Below are positions 7,291 to 14,876 of a stretch of 16,540 nucleotides of DNA, piece by piece. Numbering within the stretch: the stretch's first letter is position 1; each line of letters starts with the position of its first letter. A program made the position numbers and the translations under genes. The stretch is from an uncultured Atopobiaceae bacterium (GTDB lineage Bacteria; Actinomycetota; Coriobacteriia; Coriobacteriales; Atopobiaceae). The stretch spans positions 1 through 16,540 of the forward strand of contig CAJOGH010000004.1 in NCBI GenBank assembly GCA_905233865.1. Reading direction: 5' to 3'. The notes beneath the pieces are model-generated. The model was not told where the DNA came from. It saw nothing but the letters and a program-made list of their open reading frames with translations, and made no database searches.

Positions 7291-7304
7291 GGCCTCGCGC
7301 ACCT

Positions 7305-8096
7305 ATGCCCATCGGACCAGCCCGCATGCCGCTTCTTGACCACCTGGGTGAGCTCAGGCGTCGTCTGACCATCATCGTGGTTGCGGTCATCATCGCGGCC
7401 ATCGTGCTCTACGTGGCCACCCCGACTATCATCGACATCCTGCTTGACCCCATCCGTCGCTTCCTGCCGGACGACGGTCGCCTCACCGTCATCACGGCGC
7501 TCGGCGGCTTTACCATCCGCTTTAGGGTGGCGCTCTTCGTGGGTGTCATCGTGTGCTCTCCCATCATCATCTGGGAGGTCATGGCGTTCTTCCTGCCCGC
7601 GTTGAGGCCCAACGAGCGTGCCTGGGTCGTGCCCACGGTCGCGGCTCTCGTGGCCCTCTTCTTCCTTGGCATGGTCTTCTGCTACTTCATCATCCAGCCG
7701 GCCGCCTTTGGCTGGCTGCTCGAGCAGACATCGGACTTTGCCAACATCATGGCCAACGCGGAGGACTTCCTCCACATCATGATGCTGCTGGAGATCGGCT
7801 TTGGCATCGCCTTTGAGATCCCGCTGTTCATCTTCTATCTGTCCGTCCTGCACATCGTGCCGTACTCCACGTTCCGCAAGAACTGGCGTTTGGTCTACGT
7901 CGGCCTGATGATCCTCTCGGGCGTCGTCACGCCCGACGCCTCGCCGGTCACGATGATCCTCATGTACGCGGCGCTGCTGGCGCTCTACGAGGTCTCCCTC
8001 GCTGTCGCCCGCGTGGTCATCACGGCCCGCGACGGCAAGGAGGCGCTGCGCTGGACGCGCGAGGACTACGAGAAGCACGCCCTCGACGAGCTGTAG
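7305..8096 (+). CDS. tatC: Sec-independent protein translocase subunit TatC
   Basis: This 263-residue integral membrane protein is the twin-arginine signal receptor core. Family landmarks are LLDHLGELRRRL (10-21) with Glu16 in the E. coli Glu15 position, FFLPALRPNER (95-105) with Glu104, FGIAFEIPLFIF (166-177) with Glu171, and VVTPDASP (207-214) with Asp211. Six hydrophobic segments are visible. It is the last gene of the run with the TPR, STAS and tatA genes, 14 bases after tatA. No clear ribosome site precedes the ATG at 7305; an alternative ATG at 7326 would start at MPLLDHLGEL and also lacks one, so translation may depend on coupling to tatA. A 15-base palindrome (7282-7296) overlaps the tatA stop codon. 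Confidence 0.96.
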   Translation: MPIGPARMPLLDHLGELRRRLTIIVVAVIIAAIVLYVATPTIIDILLDPIRRFLPDDGRLTVITALGGFTIRFRVALFVGVIVCSPIIIWEVMAFFLPALRPNERAWVVPTVAALVALFFLGMVFCYFIIQPAAFGWLLEQTSDFANIMANAEDFLHIMMLLEIGFGIAFEIPLFIFYLSVLHIVPYSTFRKNWRLVYVGLMILSGVVTPDASPVTMILMYAALLALYEVSLAVARVVITARDGKEALRWTREDYEKHALDEL

Positions 8097-8116
8097 GACG
8101 AGGATGTTGGTGGCAC

Positions 8117-8129
8117 GAGGCTCTTGTCG
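8117..8129. repeat. Dispersed motif GAGGCTCTTGTCG, tatC-topA gap
   Basis: It is identical over 13 bases to 1506-1518 and 15486-15498. Here the palindromic second half is missing. A shorter partial copy (TCTTGTCGC) lies at 8163-8171, next to the topA promoter. Confidence 0.5.
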
Positions 8130-8179
8130 CCCGCTGCCCTGTCCAATTTGTGCCGCGTCCCATCTTGTCGCACCCGTGG

Positions 8180-8188
8180 TGCTATAGT
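8180..8188 (+). promoter_or_regulatory. Extended -10 promoter of topA
   Basis: TGC followed by TATAGT (8183-8188) is a TGn-extended -10 with five of six consensus bases. No good -35 is seen at the usual spacing, which fits an extended -10 promoter. Transcription would start near 8195, leaving a leader of about 33 bases with the AGGAG ribosome site at 8217-8221. Confidence 0.55.
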
Positions 8189-8227
8189 GCGCGTATCAAA
8201 GTGACCAATGTCGCATAGGAGACTACG

Positions 8228-10747
8228 TTGAAGCTAGTCGTCACCGAGAAGAACGATGCCGCGTCCCAGATCGCACGCCTCTTGTGTGATGTGGGCAGGC
8301 CCAAGCAGGATAAGGTCTACGACACGCCCGTCTATCGCTTTGAGCATGACGGGGAGGAGTGGGTGACCATCGGCCTTCGTGGCCACATCCTGGAGCCTGA
8401 CTTTCCCGTGAGCCTCGTGTACAAGAAGCGCGGGGGCTGGCAGGCCGTGACCGCCGACGGCGAGGTCATTCCCGCCAACATCCCCGCCGAGCTGGAGCGC
8501 CCGCCCTACAAGAAGGTTCGCAAGCCCTTTACCAAGGACGGCGTGGACATCAAGGGGTGGAAGATCCCGGCCCTGCCGTACCTCATCTACGCGCCCATCA
8601 TCAAGAACCCCAAGGAGAAGGGCATCATCCGCGCCCTCAAGAACCTTGCCAAGAAGGCCGACTCCATCGTGATCGGCACGGACTTTGACCGCGAGGGCGA
8701 GCTCATTGGCTCCGACGCGCTGGAGATGATCCGCGAGGTGGCACCTGACGCCCCCGTGAGCCGCGCGCGCTACTCCGCCTTTACCAAGGCCGAGATCGAC
8801 GGCGCCTTTGAGAACCTCGTCGAGCTTGACCAAGACCTGGCCGATGCTGGCGAGTCGCGTCGCTACATCGACCTCATCTGGGGCGCGGCCCTCACGCGCT
8901 ACCTCACGGTGGCCAAGTTCTCGGGCCTGGGCAACGTCCGCAGCGCCGGTCGCGTGCAGACGCCCACGCTCGCCCTGGTGGTGGAGCGCGAGCGCGAGCG
9001 CCTGGCCTTCGTGCCCGAGGACTACTGGACCATCGACGGCATCGTCGAGGCTGGTGGCGAGCAGGTCAAGGTGGCTCACGCCACGAACCGCTTTTGGGAC
9101 AAGAGCGAGGCAGAGGCGGCCTATGGGCGCGCCCACGGCGCGAGCAAGGCGACCATTGTCGACGTCGTGAGGCGTCGCCGCACCTCCAAGCCGCCCACGC
9201 CCTTTAACACCACGGCGCTGCAGACGGCCGCGGCCGCGGAGGGCATCTCGCCCGCGCGGACGATGCGCCTGGCTGAGAGCCTCTACATGAGCGGCCTGAT
9301 CTCCTACCCACGCGTGGACAACACCGTCTACCCGTCGTCGCTTGACCTGCGCGAGACGGTCAAGGCGATCTCATCCGTGCCGCAGTACAACGAGGTGTGC
9401 ACGAAGCTCCTGCGCCAGGACAAGCTCACGGCCACCCGCGGCAAGCAGGAGACCACTGACCACCCGCCCATCTACCCCACGGCGCCTGCCGACCCCGACA
9501 AGCTCCAGCCCGCCGAGTGGAAGCTCTACAACCTCATCGCGCGCCGCTTCCTCGCGACGCTCATGGGCCCCGCCACCATCGAGGGCACCAAGCTCGTCTT
9601 TGACATTGGCGGCGAGGAGTTCCGCGCCTCGGGCGACGTGCTCGTGGACCCGGGCTATCGTGCCATCTACCCCTATGGCCTCAAGCGCGACGAGCAGCTC
9701 CCGCAGGTGCTCGCTGGCGAGGAGTGCCCGGTGGAGGAGATCAACCTCAACGCCAAGCAGACCGAGCCGCCCGCGCGCTACAGCCAGGGCCGCCTGATCC
9801 AGGAGATGGAAAAGCGCGGGCTGGGCACCAAGTCCACGCGCGCGAGCACCATCGAGCGCCTCTACACGGTCAAGTACCTCAAGAACGACCCCATCGAGCC
9901 CAGCCAGCTGGGTATGGCCATCATCGACGCGCTGTCCAACTTTGCGCCGCGCATCACCACGCCCGAGATGACCGCCGAGCTCGAGGCCGACATGACCAAG
10001 GTGGCCGAGGGCAAGGACACGCGCGACGAGGTCGTCGACATCTCGCGCAACCTGCTGTCCGGCATGATGGACTCGCTCATCGAGCACACCGCTGACCTGG
10101 CCGATGCCATCTCCGACGCCGTCACGGCCGACGCGCGCATCGGCGCCTGCCCCAAGTGCGGCAAGGACCTCGTGGTCAAGTCGAGCCCCAAGACGCGCGG
10201 CTCCTTTGCCGGCTGCATGGGCTGGCCCGACTGCGACGTGACCTACCCGCTGCCCTCCGGCGGGCGCATCGAGGCACTCGAGGGCGATGCGGCCGTGTGC
10301 CCCACCTGCGGCGCCCCGCGCATCAAGGTCAAGCCCTTCCGCTCGCGCGCCTACGAGGTGTGCGTCAACCCGGCCTGCGACACCAACCGCGAGCCCGACG
10401 TCAAGGTGGGGGAGTGCCACGTGTGCAAGGCCGCAGGCACCCACGGCGACCTCATTGCGCACAAGAGCGAGAAGAGCGGAAAGCGGTTCATCCGCTGCAC
10501 CAACTATGACACCTGCGGCGTGAGCTACCCGCTGCCGCAACGCGGTGAGCTCCATGCCACCGGCGAGGTCTGCGAGCACTGCGGCAGCCCCATCGTCGAG
10601 ATCATCACCGCGCGCGGTCCCTGGCGGATCTGCGTGAACATGGACTGCCCCGGCAAGGAGAAGAAGCCGGCCCGTGGCGGTGGCCGCCGCGGGGCCAAGA
10701 AGGGGTCGACCAAGAAGAAGACCACGACCAAGAAGAAGGCCGAGTAG
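8228..10747 (+). CDS. topA: DNA topoisomerase I, type IA, archaeal-like, with four zinc ribbons
   Basis: This 839-residue enzyme relaxes negative supercoils by nicking and passing one strand. The TOPRIM domain shows VVTEK (Glu7) and GTDFDREGELIG (150-161). The catalytic tyrosine is Tyr360 in GLISYPRVDNTVYP. Other stretches (TIGLRGHILEPDFP, RRYIDLIWGAALTRYL, DHPPIYPTAP) resemble archaeal TopA rather than standard bacterial TopA, which usually has ESPAK near its start and TYMRTDS at the active site. The C-terminus holds four CxxC...C(x4-5)C zinc ribbons beginning at Cys641, Cys691, Cys730 and Cys782, then a Lys-rich tail (from about 811). The start is TTG, supported by AGGAG at 8217-8221 and by family alignment at MKLVVTEK. 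The HAD gene follows after 43 bases. Confidence 0.93.
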   Translation: MKLVVTEKNDAASQIARLLCDVGRPKQDKVYDTPVYRFEHDGEEWVTIGLRGHILEPDFPVSLVYKKRGGWQAVTADGEVIPANIPAELERPPYKKVRKPFTKDGVDIKGWKIPALPYLIYAPIIKNPKEKGIIRALKNLAKKADSIVIGTDFDREGELIGSDALEMIREVAPDAPVSRARYSAFTKAEIDGAFENLVELDQDLADAGESRRYIDLIWGAALTRYLTVAKFSGLGNVRSAGRVQTPTLALVVERERERLAFVPEDYWTIDGIVEAGGEQVKVAHATNRFWDKSEAEAAYGRAHGASKATIVDVVRRRRTSKPPTPFNTTALQTAAAAEGISPARTMRLAESLYMSGLISYPRVDNTVYPSSLDLRETVKAISSVPQYNEVCTKLLRQDKLTATRGKQETTDHPPIYPTAPADPDKLQPAEWKLYNLIARRFLATLMGPATIEGTKLVFDIGGEEFRASGDVLVDPGYRAIYPYGLKRDEQLPQVLAGEECPVEEINLNAKQTEPPARYSQGRLIQEMEKRGLGTKSTRASTIERLYTVKYLKNDPIEPSQLGMAIIDALSNFAPRITTPEMTAELEADMTKVAEGKDTRDEVVDISRNLLSGMMDSLIEHTADLADAISDAVTADARIGACPKCGKDLVVKSSPKTRGSFAGCMGWPDCDVTYPLPSGGRIEALEGDAAVCPTCGAPRIKVKPFRSRAYEVCVNPACDTNREPDVKVGECHVCKAAGTHGDLIAHKSEKSGKRFIRCTNYDTCGVSYPLPQRGELHATGEVCEHCGSPIVEIITARGPWRICVNMDCPGKEKKPARGGGRRGAKKGSTKKKTTTKKKAE

Positions 10748-10790
10748 CGCCACAGGCGCGCGGTAAGACAGCGACAGCTAGGAGAGGCAC

Positions 10791-11441
10791 GTGAAGCTCG
10801 ACGGAGTCATCTTTGACATGGACGGCACGATGTTTGACACCGAGCCCATCTGGCAGACCTGCTGGGAGCCAGCGCTGGCACAGTTTGGACTGCCCTACCA
10901 GGAGGGCCTGGCCGAGGAGTGCCGGGGCATCTCCGGAGAGGTGCAGGCCGGTATCATCCGCCGTCGCTACGGCGACGACGTCGATGGCATGGCGGTCCAC
11001 CACGCCCTCTTTGACGTCGCCCGCAAGAAGTTCCTGGAGATGACCGTGCCCATGAAGCCGGGTCTGACCGAGCTGCTCGCCTATCTTGATGAGCGCGACA
11101 TCCCCATGGCCGTGGCAACCGGGTCCGACACCGACATGGCCGAGCACCACCTTGAGGCCAACGGCATCCGCCACTACTTCAAGCATGTCATTGGTGGCAA
11201 CGAGGTCAAGCGTTCCAAGCCCTTCCCCGACATCTTCCTGGAGGGCGCGCGCCGTCTGGGCGTCGACCCTGCCTCCACGCTGGTGCTTGAGGACAGCCCC
11301 GCTGGTGCCAAGTCCGGCACCTCGGGTGGCTTCATTACCGTGATCATCCCCGACACCCTGCAGCCTGATCCCGAGGACGTGCCCAAGCTGTACGCTCTTC
11401 TGCAGAGCCTCTACGAGGTGCCGGCGTTGCTCGAGGCCTAG
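10791..11441 (+). CDS. HAD-superfamily hydrolase, beta-phosphoglucomutase-like
   Basis: The 216-residue cytoplasmic protein carries the four HAD motifs. Motif I is FDMDGTMFDTEP with nucleophile Asp9 and acid/base Asp11. Motif II is VATGSD (108-113). Motif III contains Lys143 in VKRSKPFPDIF. Motif IV is VLEDSPAGAKSG (165-176) with Glu167 and Asp168. A helical cap (about 16-85) places it in subfamily I, which covers sugar phosphatases, phosphoglycolate phosphatase and beta-phosphoglucomutase. The substrate cannot be deduced. AGGAG at 10781-10785 precedes the GTG start. It lies between topA and nrdG with short gaps (43 and 15 bases), so the three are probably one transcript without an obvious shared function. 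Confidence 0.9.
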   Translation: MKLDGVIFDMDGTMFDTEPIWQTCWEPALAQFGLPYQEGLAEECRGISGEVQAGIIRRRYGDDVDGMAVHHALFDVARKKFLEMTVPMKPGLTELLAYLDERDIPMAVATGSDTDMAEHHLEANGIRHYFKHVIGGNEVKRSKPFPDIFLEGARRLGVDPASTLVLEDSPAGAKSGTSGGFITVIIPDTLQPDPEDVPKLYALLQSLYEVPALLEA

Positions 11442-11456
11442 CCGCTGGGAGGTGCC

Positions 11457-12161
11457 ATGAACATCGCGGGGCTTCAGAAGCTCAGCATGGTCGACTATCC
11501 CGGGCACCTCGCCTGCACGGTGTTTCTGGGTGGCTGCAACCTCCGCTGCCCCTTTTGTCACAACAGTGAGCTCGTCGGTCCCGTGGATCCCGTCATGGGG
11601 ACCGACGAGCTCCTTGCGTTCCTTGAAAGCCGTGAGGGCCTCCTTGACGGGGTGTGCGTGACGGGCGGTGAGCCCTGTGTGCACGCGGACCTGCCCGAGC
11701 TGCTGCGCGCCATACGCGAGCGCGTGGACATGGACATCAAGCTTGACACCAACGGCCTGGTGCCCGACGTGCTGGAGGCCGCGCTGGCCACGGGCGTCGT
11801 GGACTATGTGGCCATGGACATCAAGAACGACCCCGAGCGCTATGCGACGACCTGTGGCGTGGCGCGCGTGGACATGGACGCGCTCGTGTGCTCGCTAAGG
11901 GCGGTGGCCGCGAGCGGCGTCGACTACGAGCTGCGCTGCACGGTCATGGAGCCCGACCATGACGAGGCATCATTCACGGGCATCGCGGACTTCCTGCGCA
12001 CAAGCGGTCTGGCACCCGTGCCTGCCTTTTACCTGCAGCCCTTTGTGGACCGCGACACGGTTCCCGACCACAGCCTCGTGCCGCCCTCAGACGAGCTGCT
12101 GCGTGCGGCCGCTGAAGCCCTCGCGCCTGTGTGCCAGAGCGTGCGCGTCCGCGGACGCTGA
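11457..12161 (+). CDS. nrdG: Anaerobic ribonucleotide reductase activating protein (radical SAM)
   Basis: This 234-residue radical-SAM enzyme uses a 4Fe-4S cluster and S-adenosylmethionine to place the glycyl radical on NrdD. The cluster motif is GGCNLRCPFCHN with Cys27, Cys31 and Cys34. TGGEP (69-73) is the SAM-binding segment. The N-terminus MNIAGLQKLSMVDYPGHLAC is characteristic of the longer NrdG form (NrdG2-like), which exceeds the roughly 155-residue E. coli NrdG. GGGAGG at 11447-11452 supports the ATG. It ends 228 bases before nrdD, which has its own promoter, so activase and reductase may be separately controlled. The assignment to NrdG rather than another activase rests on the NrdD neighbour plus this N-terminal signature. 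Confidence 0.93.
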   Translation: MNIAGLQKLSMVDYPGHLACTVFLGGCNLRCPFCHNSELVGPVDPVMGTDELLAFLESREGLLDGVCVTGGEPCVHADLPELLRAIRERVDMDIKLDTNGLVPDVLEAALATGVVDYVAMDIKNDPERYATTCGVARVDMDALVCSLRAVAASGVDYELRCTVMEPDHDEASFTGIADFLRTSGLAPVPAFYLQPFVDRDTVPDHSLVPPSDELLRAAAEALAPVCQSVRVRGR

Positions 12162-12252
12162 GGGCCTCCGGGGCCTGCCAACGACCGCTCACGGATTGGC
12201 CTCCCATTTGCCGAAGACCCTATTGACAGCGCCGTTTACCTGCGCAGATTTT

Positions 12253-12263
12253 AGGCTCTTATC
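12253..12263. repeat. Dispersed motif variant AGGCTCTTATC, nrdG-nrdD gap
   Basis: Matches the first eleven bases of the copy at 14791-14802 and differs from the GAGGCTCTTGTCG copies by one base. It lies 11 bases upstream of the first NrdR-like box. The rest of the gap (12162-12252) shows only a GC-rich stretch, plus a 14-base palindrome (12145-12158) just before the nrdG stop codon. Confidence 0.35.
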
Positions 12264-12273
12264 AGCATAAAAG

Positions 12274-12289
12274 ATACAACATGTAGTGG
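12274..12289. promoter_or_regulatory. NrdR box 1 upstream of nrdD
   Basis: ATACAACATGTAGTGG agrees at 12 of 16 positions with the published NrdR consensus (acaCwAtATaTwGtgt). It ends one base before the TTGACA -35 element. NrdR is the ATP-cone repressor of ribonucleotide reductase genes and usually binds two boxes about three helical turns apart, as seen here with the box at 12306. Confidence 0.65.
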
Positions 12290-12290
12290 A

Positions 12291-12319
12291 TTGACACCAT
12301 TTGGGGAACTACATATTGA
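12291..12319 (+). promoter_or_regulatory. Promoter of nrdD
   Basis: A perfect TTGACA (12291-12296) is followed after 17 bases by TATTGA (12314-12319), a weak -10. An alternative pair further down is TTGATT (12316-12321) with AATACT (12339-12344), also at 17 bases. Either way NrdR box 2 overlaps a core promoter element. The leader to the ATG at 12390 would be roughly 40-65 bases. Confidence 0.5.
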
Positions 12320-12321
12320 TT
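12306..12321. promoter_or_regulatory. NrdR box 2 overlapping the nrdD promoter
   Basis: GAACTACATATTGATT matches 11 of 16 NrdR consensus bases and 9 of the 10 central ones. It begins exactly 32 bases after the start of box 1, the known helical phasing of NrdR box pairs. It covers the likely -10, so bound NrdR would block transcription when deoxynucleotides are plentiful. Confidence 0.65.
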
Positions 12322-12389
12322 TTGTCCCCCCTCGATGCAATACTGTGGTTGCGCGGCAAGACATGCAGCTCAAAGGAGAAGGGGCGCCC

Positions 12390-14792
12390 ATGTATTCTGT
12401 GGTCAAGCGTGACGGCACGACGGTCGACTTCGATGTCAACAAGATCAGCGGAGCCATTGCCAAGGCGTTCGACGCGGTCGGGCGCGAGTCTCACCCCAGC
12501 ATCGTCAACATGATTGCCCTCCAGGTGACGGCCGACTACGAGAACAAGGTCGCCGGGGGCCTGATCAGCGTCGAGGAGATTCAGGACTCGGTCGAGAAGG
12601 TCCTCTCGGACGCGGGCTACGCCGACGTGGCCAAGGCCTACATCCTCTACCGCAAGCAGCGCGAGCAGGTGCGCAACGTCAACTCCGCGCTTGTGAGCTA
12701 CAAGGACATCGTGGACAACTACCTCAAGGTCGCCGACTGGCGCGTGAAGGAGAACTCCACCGTCACCTACTCCGTGGGCGGCCTGATCCTGTCCAACTCC
12801 GGCGCCATCACCGCCAACTACTGGCTGTCCGAGGTCTATGACGAGCAGGTGGCCGAGGCGCACCGCAACGCCGACATCCACATCCACGACCTGTCGATGC
12901 TCACGGGCTATTGCGCGGGCTGGAGCCTCAAGCAGCTCATCCAAGAGGGCCTGGGCGGCATTCCCGGCAAGATCTCTTCGGCGCCCGCGAGCCACCTCTC
13001 CACCCTGTGCAACCAGATGGTCAACTTCCTTGGCATCATGCAGAACGAGTGGGCGGGCGCGCAGGCGTTCAGCTCCTTTGACACCTACCTCGCGCCGTTC
13101 GTGCGCGTGGACAACCTCTCCTACAAGGAGGTCAAGCAGTGCGTCCAGTCCTTCGTGTACGGCGTCAACACGCCGTCGCGCTGGGGCACGCAGGCGCCGT
13201 TCTCCAACATCACGCTGGACTGGGAGGTTCCCGCTGACCTGGCCGACCTGCCCGCCATCGTGGGTGGCAAGGAGATGGACTTCACCTACGGCGAGTGCAA
13301 GGCCGAGATGGATATGGTCAACAAGGCGTTCATCGAGATCATGATCGAGGGCGACGCCAACGGGCGCGGGTTCCAGTACCCCATCCCCACCTACTCCATC
13401 ACGCGTGACTTTGACTGGTCCGACACCGAGAACAACCGCCTGCTGTTTGAGATGACGGCCAAGTACGGCACCCCGTACTTTAGCAACTACGTCAACTCCG
13501 ACATGGAGCCCTCTGACGTGAGGTCGATGTGCTGCAGGCTGCGCCTGGACCTTCGCGAGCTGCGCAAGAAGTCAGGCGGTTACTTTGGCTCCGGCGAGTC
13601 TACGGGTTCCATTGGCGTCGTGACCATCAACCTGCCGCGCATCGCCTACCTGTCCCGCGACATCACGGACTTCTACGCCCGCCTGGACCACCTCATGGAC
13701 ATCGCGGCGCGCAGCCTCAAGACCAAGCGCGACGTCATCACGCGCCTGCTGGAGGCCGGACTCTACCCCTACACCAAGCGCTACCTCGGCGGCTTTGACA
13801 ACCACTTCAGCACCATCGGCCTGGTGGGCATGAACGAGGCCGCCCTCAACGCCAAGTGGCTGCAGTGCGACCTCACGACCGCGGAGGCTCAGGCCTTTGC
13901 CAAGGACGTGCTCAACCACATGCGCGAGCGCCTCTCTGACTACCAAGAGAAGTACGGTGACCTGTACAACCTGGAGGCCACGCCGGCGGAGTCCACCACC
14001 TACCGCTTTGCCAAGCATGACCGCGAGCGCTTCCCCGATATCATTACGGCCAACATGGACGGCGACCCCTACTACACCAACTCGTCGCACCTGCCTGTGG
14101 GCTACACCGAGGACGTCTTTGAGGCGCTCAAGGTCCAGGACGAACTCCAGACGCTCTACACCTCCGGCACCGTGTTCCATGCCTTTTTGGGCGAGAAGCT
14201 CCCTGACTGGAAGGCGGCCGCGGCGTTGGTGCGCACCATCAGCCAGAACTTCCGCCTGCCCTACTACACCCTCTCGCCCACGTACTCGGTCTGCCCGTAT
14301 CACGGCTACCTGGTAGGCGAGCAGGCGATCTGCCCGCACTGCGGCAAGCACACCGAGGTCTACAGTCGCATCACCGGCTACTATCGTCCCGTCCAGAACT
14401 GGAACGACGGCAAGGCCCAGGAGTTCAAGGATCGCCGTGAGTACGTACCGGGCCTGTCCCATGCGCCTGCCGCGCCCGCTGTTGCCGCGTCCGCGAAGGC
14501 CGCGCCTGTGGACACGAGTGCGCCCGCGCCTGCCGCTGGCGCAGCCGGCGTCCCGCAGATCGTGCTCTTTGGAACGCATACCTGCCCCAACTGTGAGGTC
14601 GTCAAGCGAATGCTGGATGCTCTGGGGGTCTCCTACACGCAGGTCTTTGCCGAGGACGATCCCGCCTTGGCCGAGAAGTACAAGATCGTGAGCGCGCCTA
14701 CGCTCCTGGTGGGTGAGGGCAGCGAGCTCAAGACCATCCAGGGCGCCGGCCCCATCCGCCGCTTTGCCCAGGAGCACCTCTCCAGGGCCTAG
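12390..14792 (+). CDS. nrdD: Anaerobic (class III) ribonucleoside-triphosphate reductase with C-terminal redoxin domain
   Basis: This 800-residue enzyme makes deoxynucleotides without oxygen, using a glycyl radical installed by NrdG. An N-terminal ATP-cone (1-90, MYSVVKRDGTTVDFDVNKIS) gives allosteric control. Cys381-Cys382 in SMCCRLRL should include the thiyl-radical cysteine. A zinc site lies at CPYH (635-638) and CPHC (648-651). The radical glycine is Gly663 in RITGYYRPVQNWNDG. After an Ala/Pro linker (about 690-720) there is an appended thioredoxin-fold domain with CPNC (732-735) and a probable cis-proline at Pro770, resembling NrdH/glutaredoxin. I chose the ATG at 12390: it has AAAGGAGAAGGGG upstream and starts at the ATP-cone. 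The frame opens earlier, but its TTG at 12291 is the -35 element. Confidence 0.95.
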   Translation: MYSVVKRDGTTVDFDVNKISGAIAKAFDAVGRESHPSIVNMIALQVTADYENKVAGGLISVEEIQDSVEKVLSDAGYADVAKAYILYRKQREQVRNVNSALVSYKDIVDNYLKVADWRVKENSTVTYSVGGLILSNSGAITANYWLSEVYDEQVAEAHRNADIHIHDLSMLTGYCAGWSLKQLIQEGLGGIPGKISSAPASHLSTLCNQMVNFLGIMQNEWAGAQAFSSFDTYLAPFVRVDNLSYKEVKQCVQSFVYGVNTPSRWGTQAPFSNITLDWEVPADLADLPAIVGGKEMDFTYGECKAEMDMVNKAFIEIMIEGDANGRGFQYPIPTYSITRDFDWSDTENNRLLFEMTAKYGTPYFSNYVNSDMEPSDVRSMCCRLRLDLRELRKKSGGYFGSGESTGSIGVVTINLPRIAYLSRDITDFYARLDHLMDIAARSLKTKRDVITRLLEAGLYPYTKRYLGGFDNHFSTIGLVGMNEAALNAKWLQCDLTTAEAQAFAKDVLNHMRERLSDYQEKYGDLYNLEATPAESTTYRFAKHDRERFPDIITANMDGDPYYTNSSHLPVGYTEDVFEALKVQDELQTLYTSGTVFHAFLGEKLPDWKAAAALVRTISQNFRLPYYTLSPTYSVCPYHGYLVGEQAICPHCGKHTEVYSRITGYYRPVQNWNDGKAQEFKDRREYVPGLSHAPAAPAVAASAKAAPVDTSAPAPAAGAAGVPQIVLFGTHTCPNCEVVKRMLDALGVSYTQVFAEDDPALAEKYKIVSAPTLLVGEGSELKTIQGAGPIRRFAQEHLSRA

Positions 14793-14802
14793 GCTCTTAT
14801 CG
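14791..14802. repeat. Dispersed motif AGGCTCTTATCG overlapping the nrdD stop codon
   Basis: One base different from the GAGGCTCTTGTCG core seen at 1506, 8117 and 15486. The A and G of the nrdD TAG stop form its first two bases. It opens the second convergent gap, as the motif also opens the palindromic part of the first. Confidence 0.4.
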
Positions 14803-14820
14803 CCATATTCGCTGCGACTC

Positions 14821-14846
14821 GTGGCCCGCATGAGAGTGCGGGCCAC
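14821..14846. terminator. Terminator-like hairpin after nrdD
   Basis: GTGGCCCGCA (14821-14830) pairs perfectly with TGCGGGCCAC (14837-14846) around a six-base loop. It lies 28 bases after the nrdD stop. The following bases are only modestly T-rich, with a TTTT at 14866-14869. The symmetric stem could also act on the minus strand for the convergent ABC operon, though that operon ends 211 bases away across the repeat array. Confidence 0.65.
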
Positions 14847-14876
14847 ATCTATGTGCCCGCTCGAGTTTTCGTTACC

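Noticed and set aside
7282..7296. 15-base palindrome over the tatA stop, and a 14-base one at 12145-12158 next to the nrdG stop, as terminators
   Set aside because: Neither has a hairpin loop of workable size or a T-tract, and the first lies inside a tight operon. Short GC palindromes are expected by chance here.
9371..10753. 460-residue minus-strand open frame opposite topA, and a similar 421-residue one opposite nhaA (2809-4074)
   Set aside because: Low-complexity Leu/His/Gly/Ala/Asp-rich translations typical of the antisense of high-GC genes, with no family motifs.
12291..12389. Upstream TTG or ATG starts for nrdD
   Set aside because: The TTG is the -35 TTGACA element, the ATG at 12363 lacks a ribosome site, and the ATP-cone begins at the ATG at 12390.
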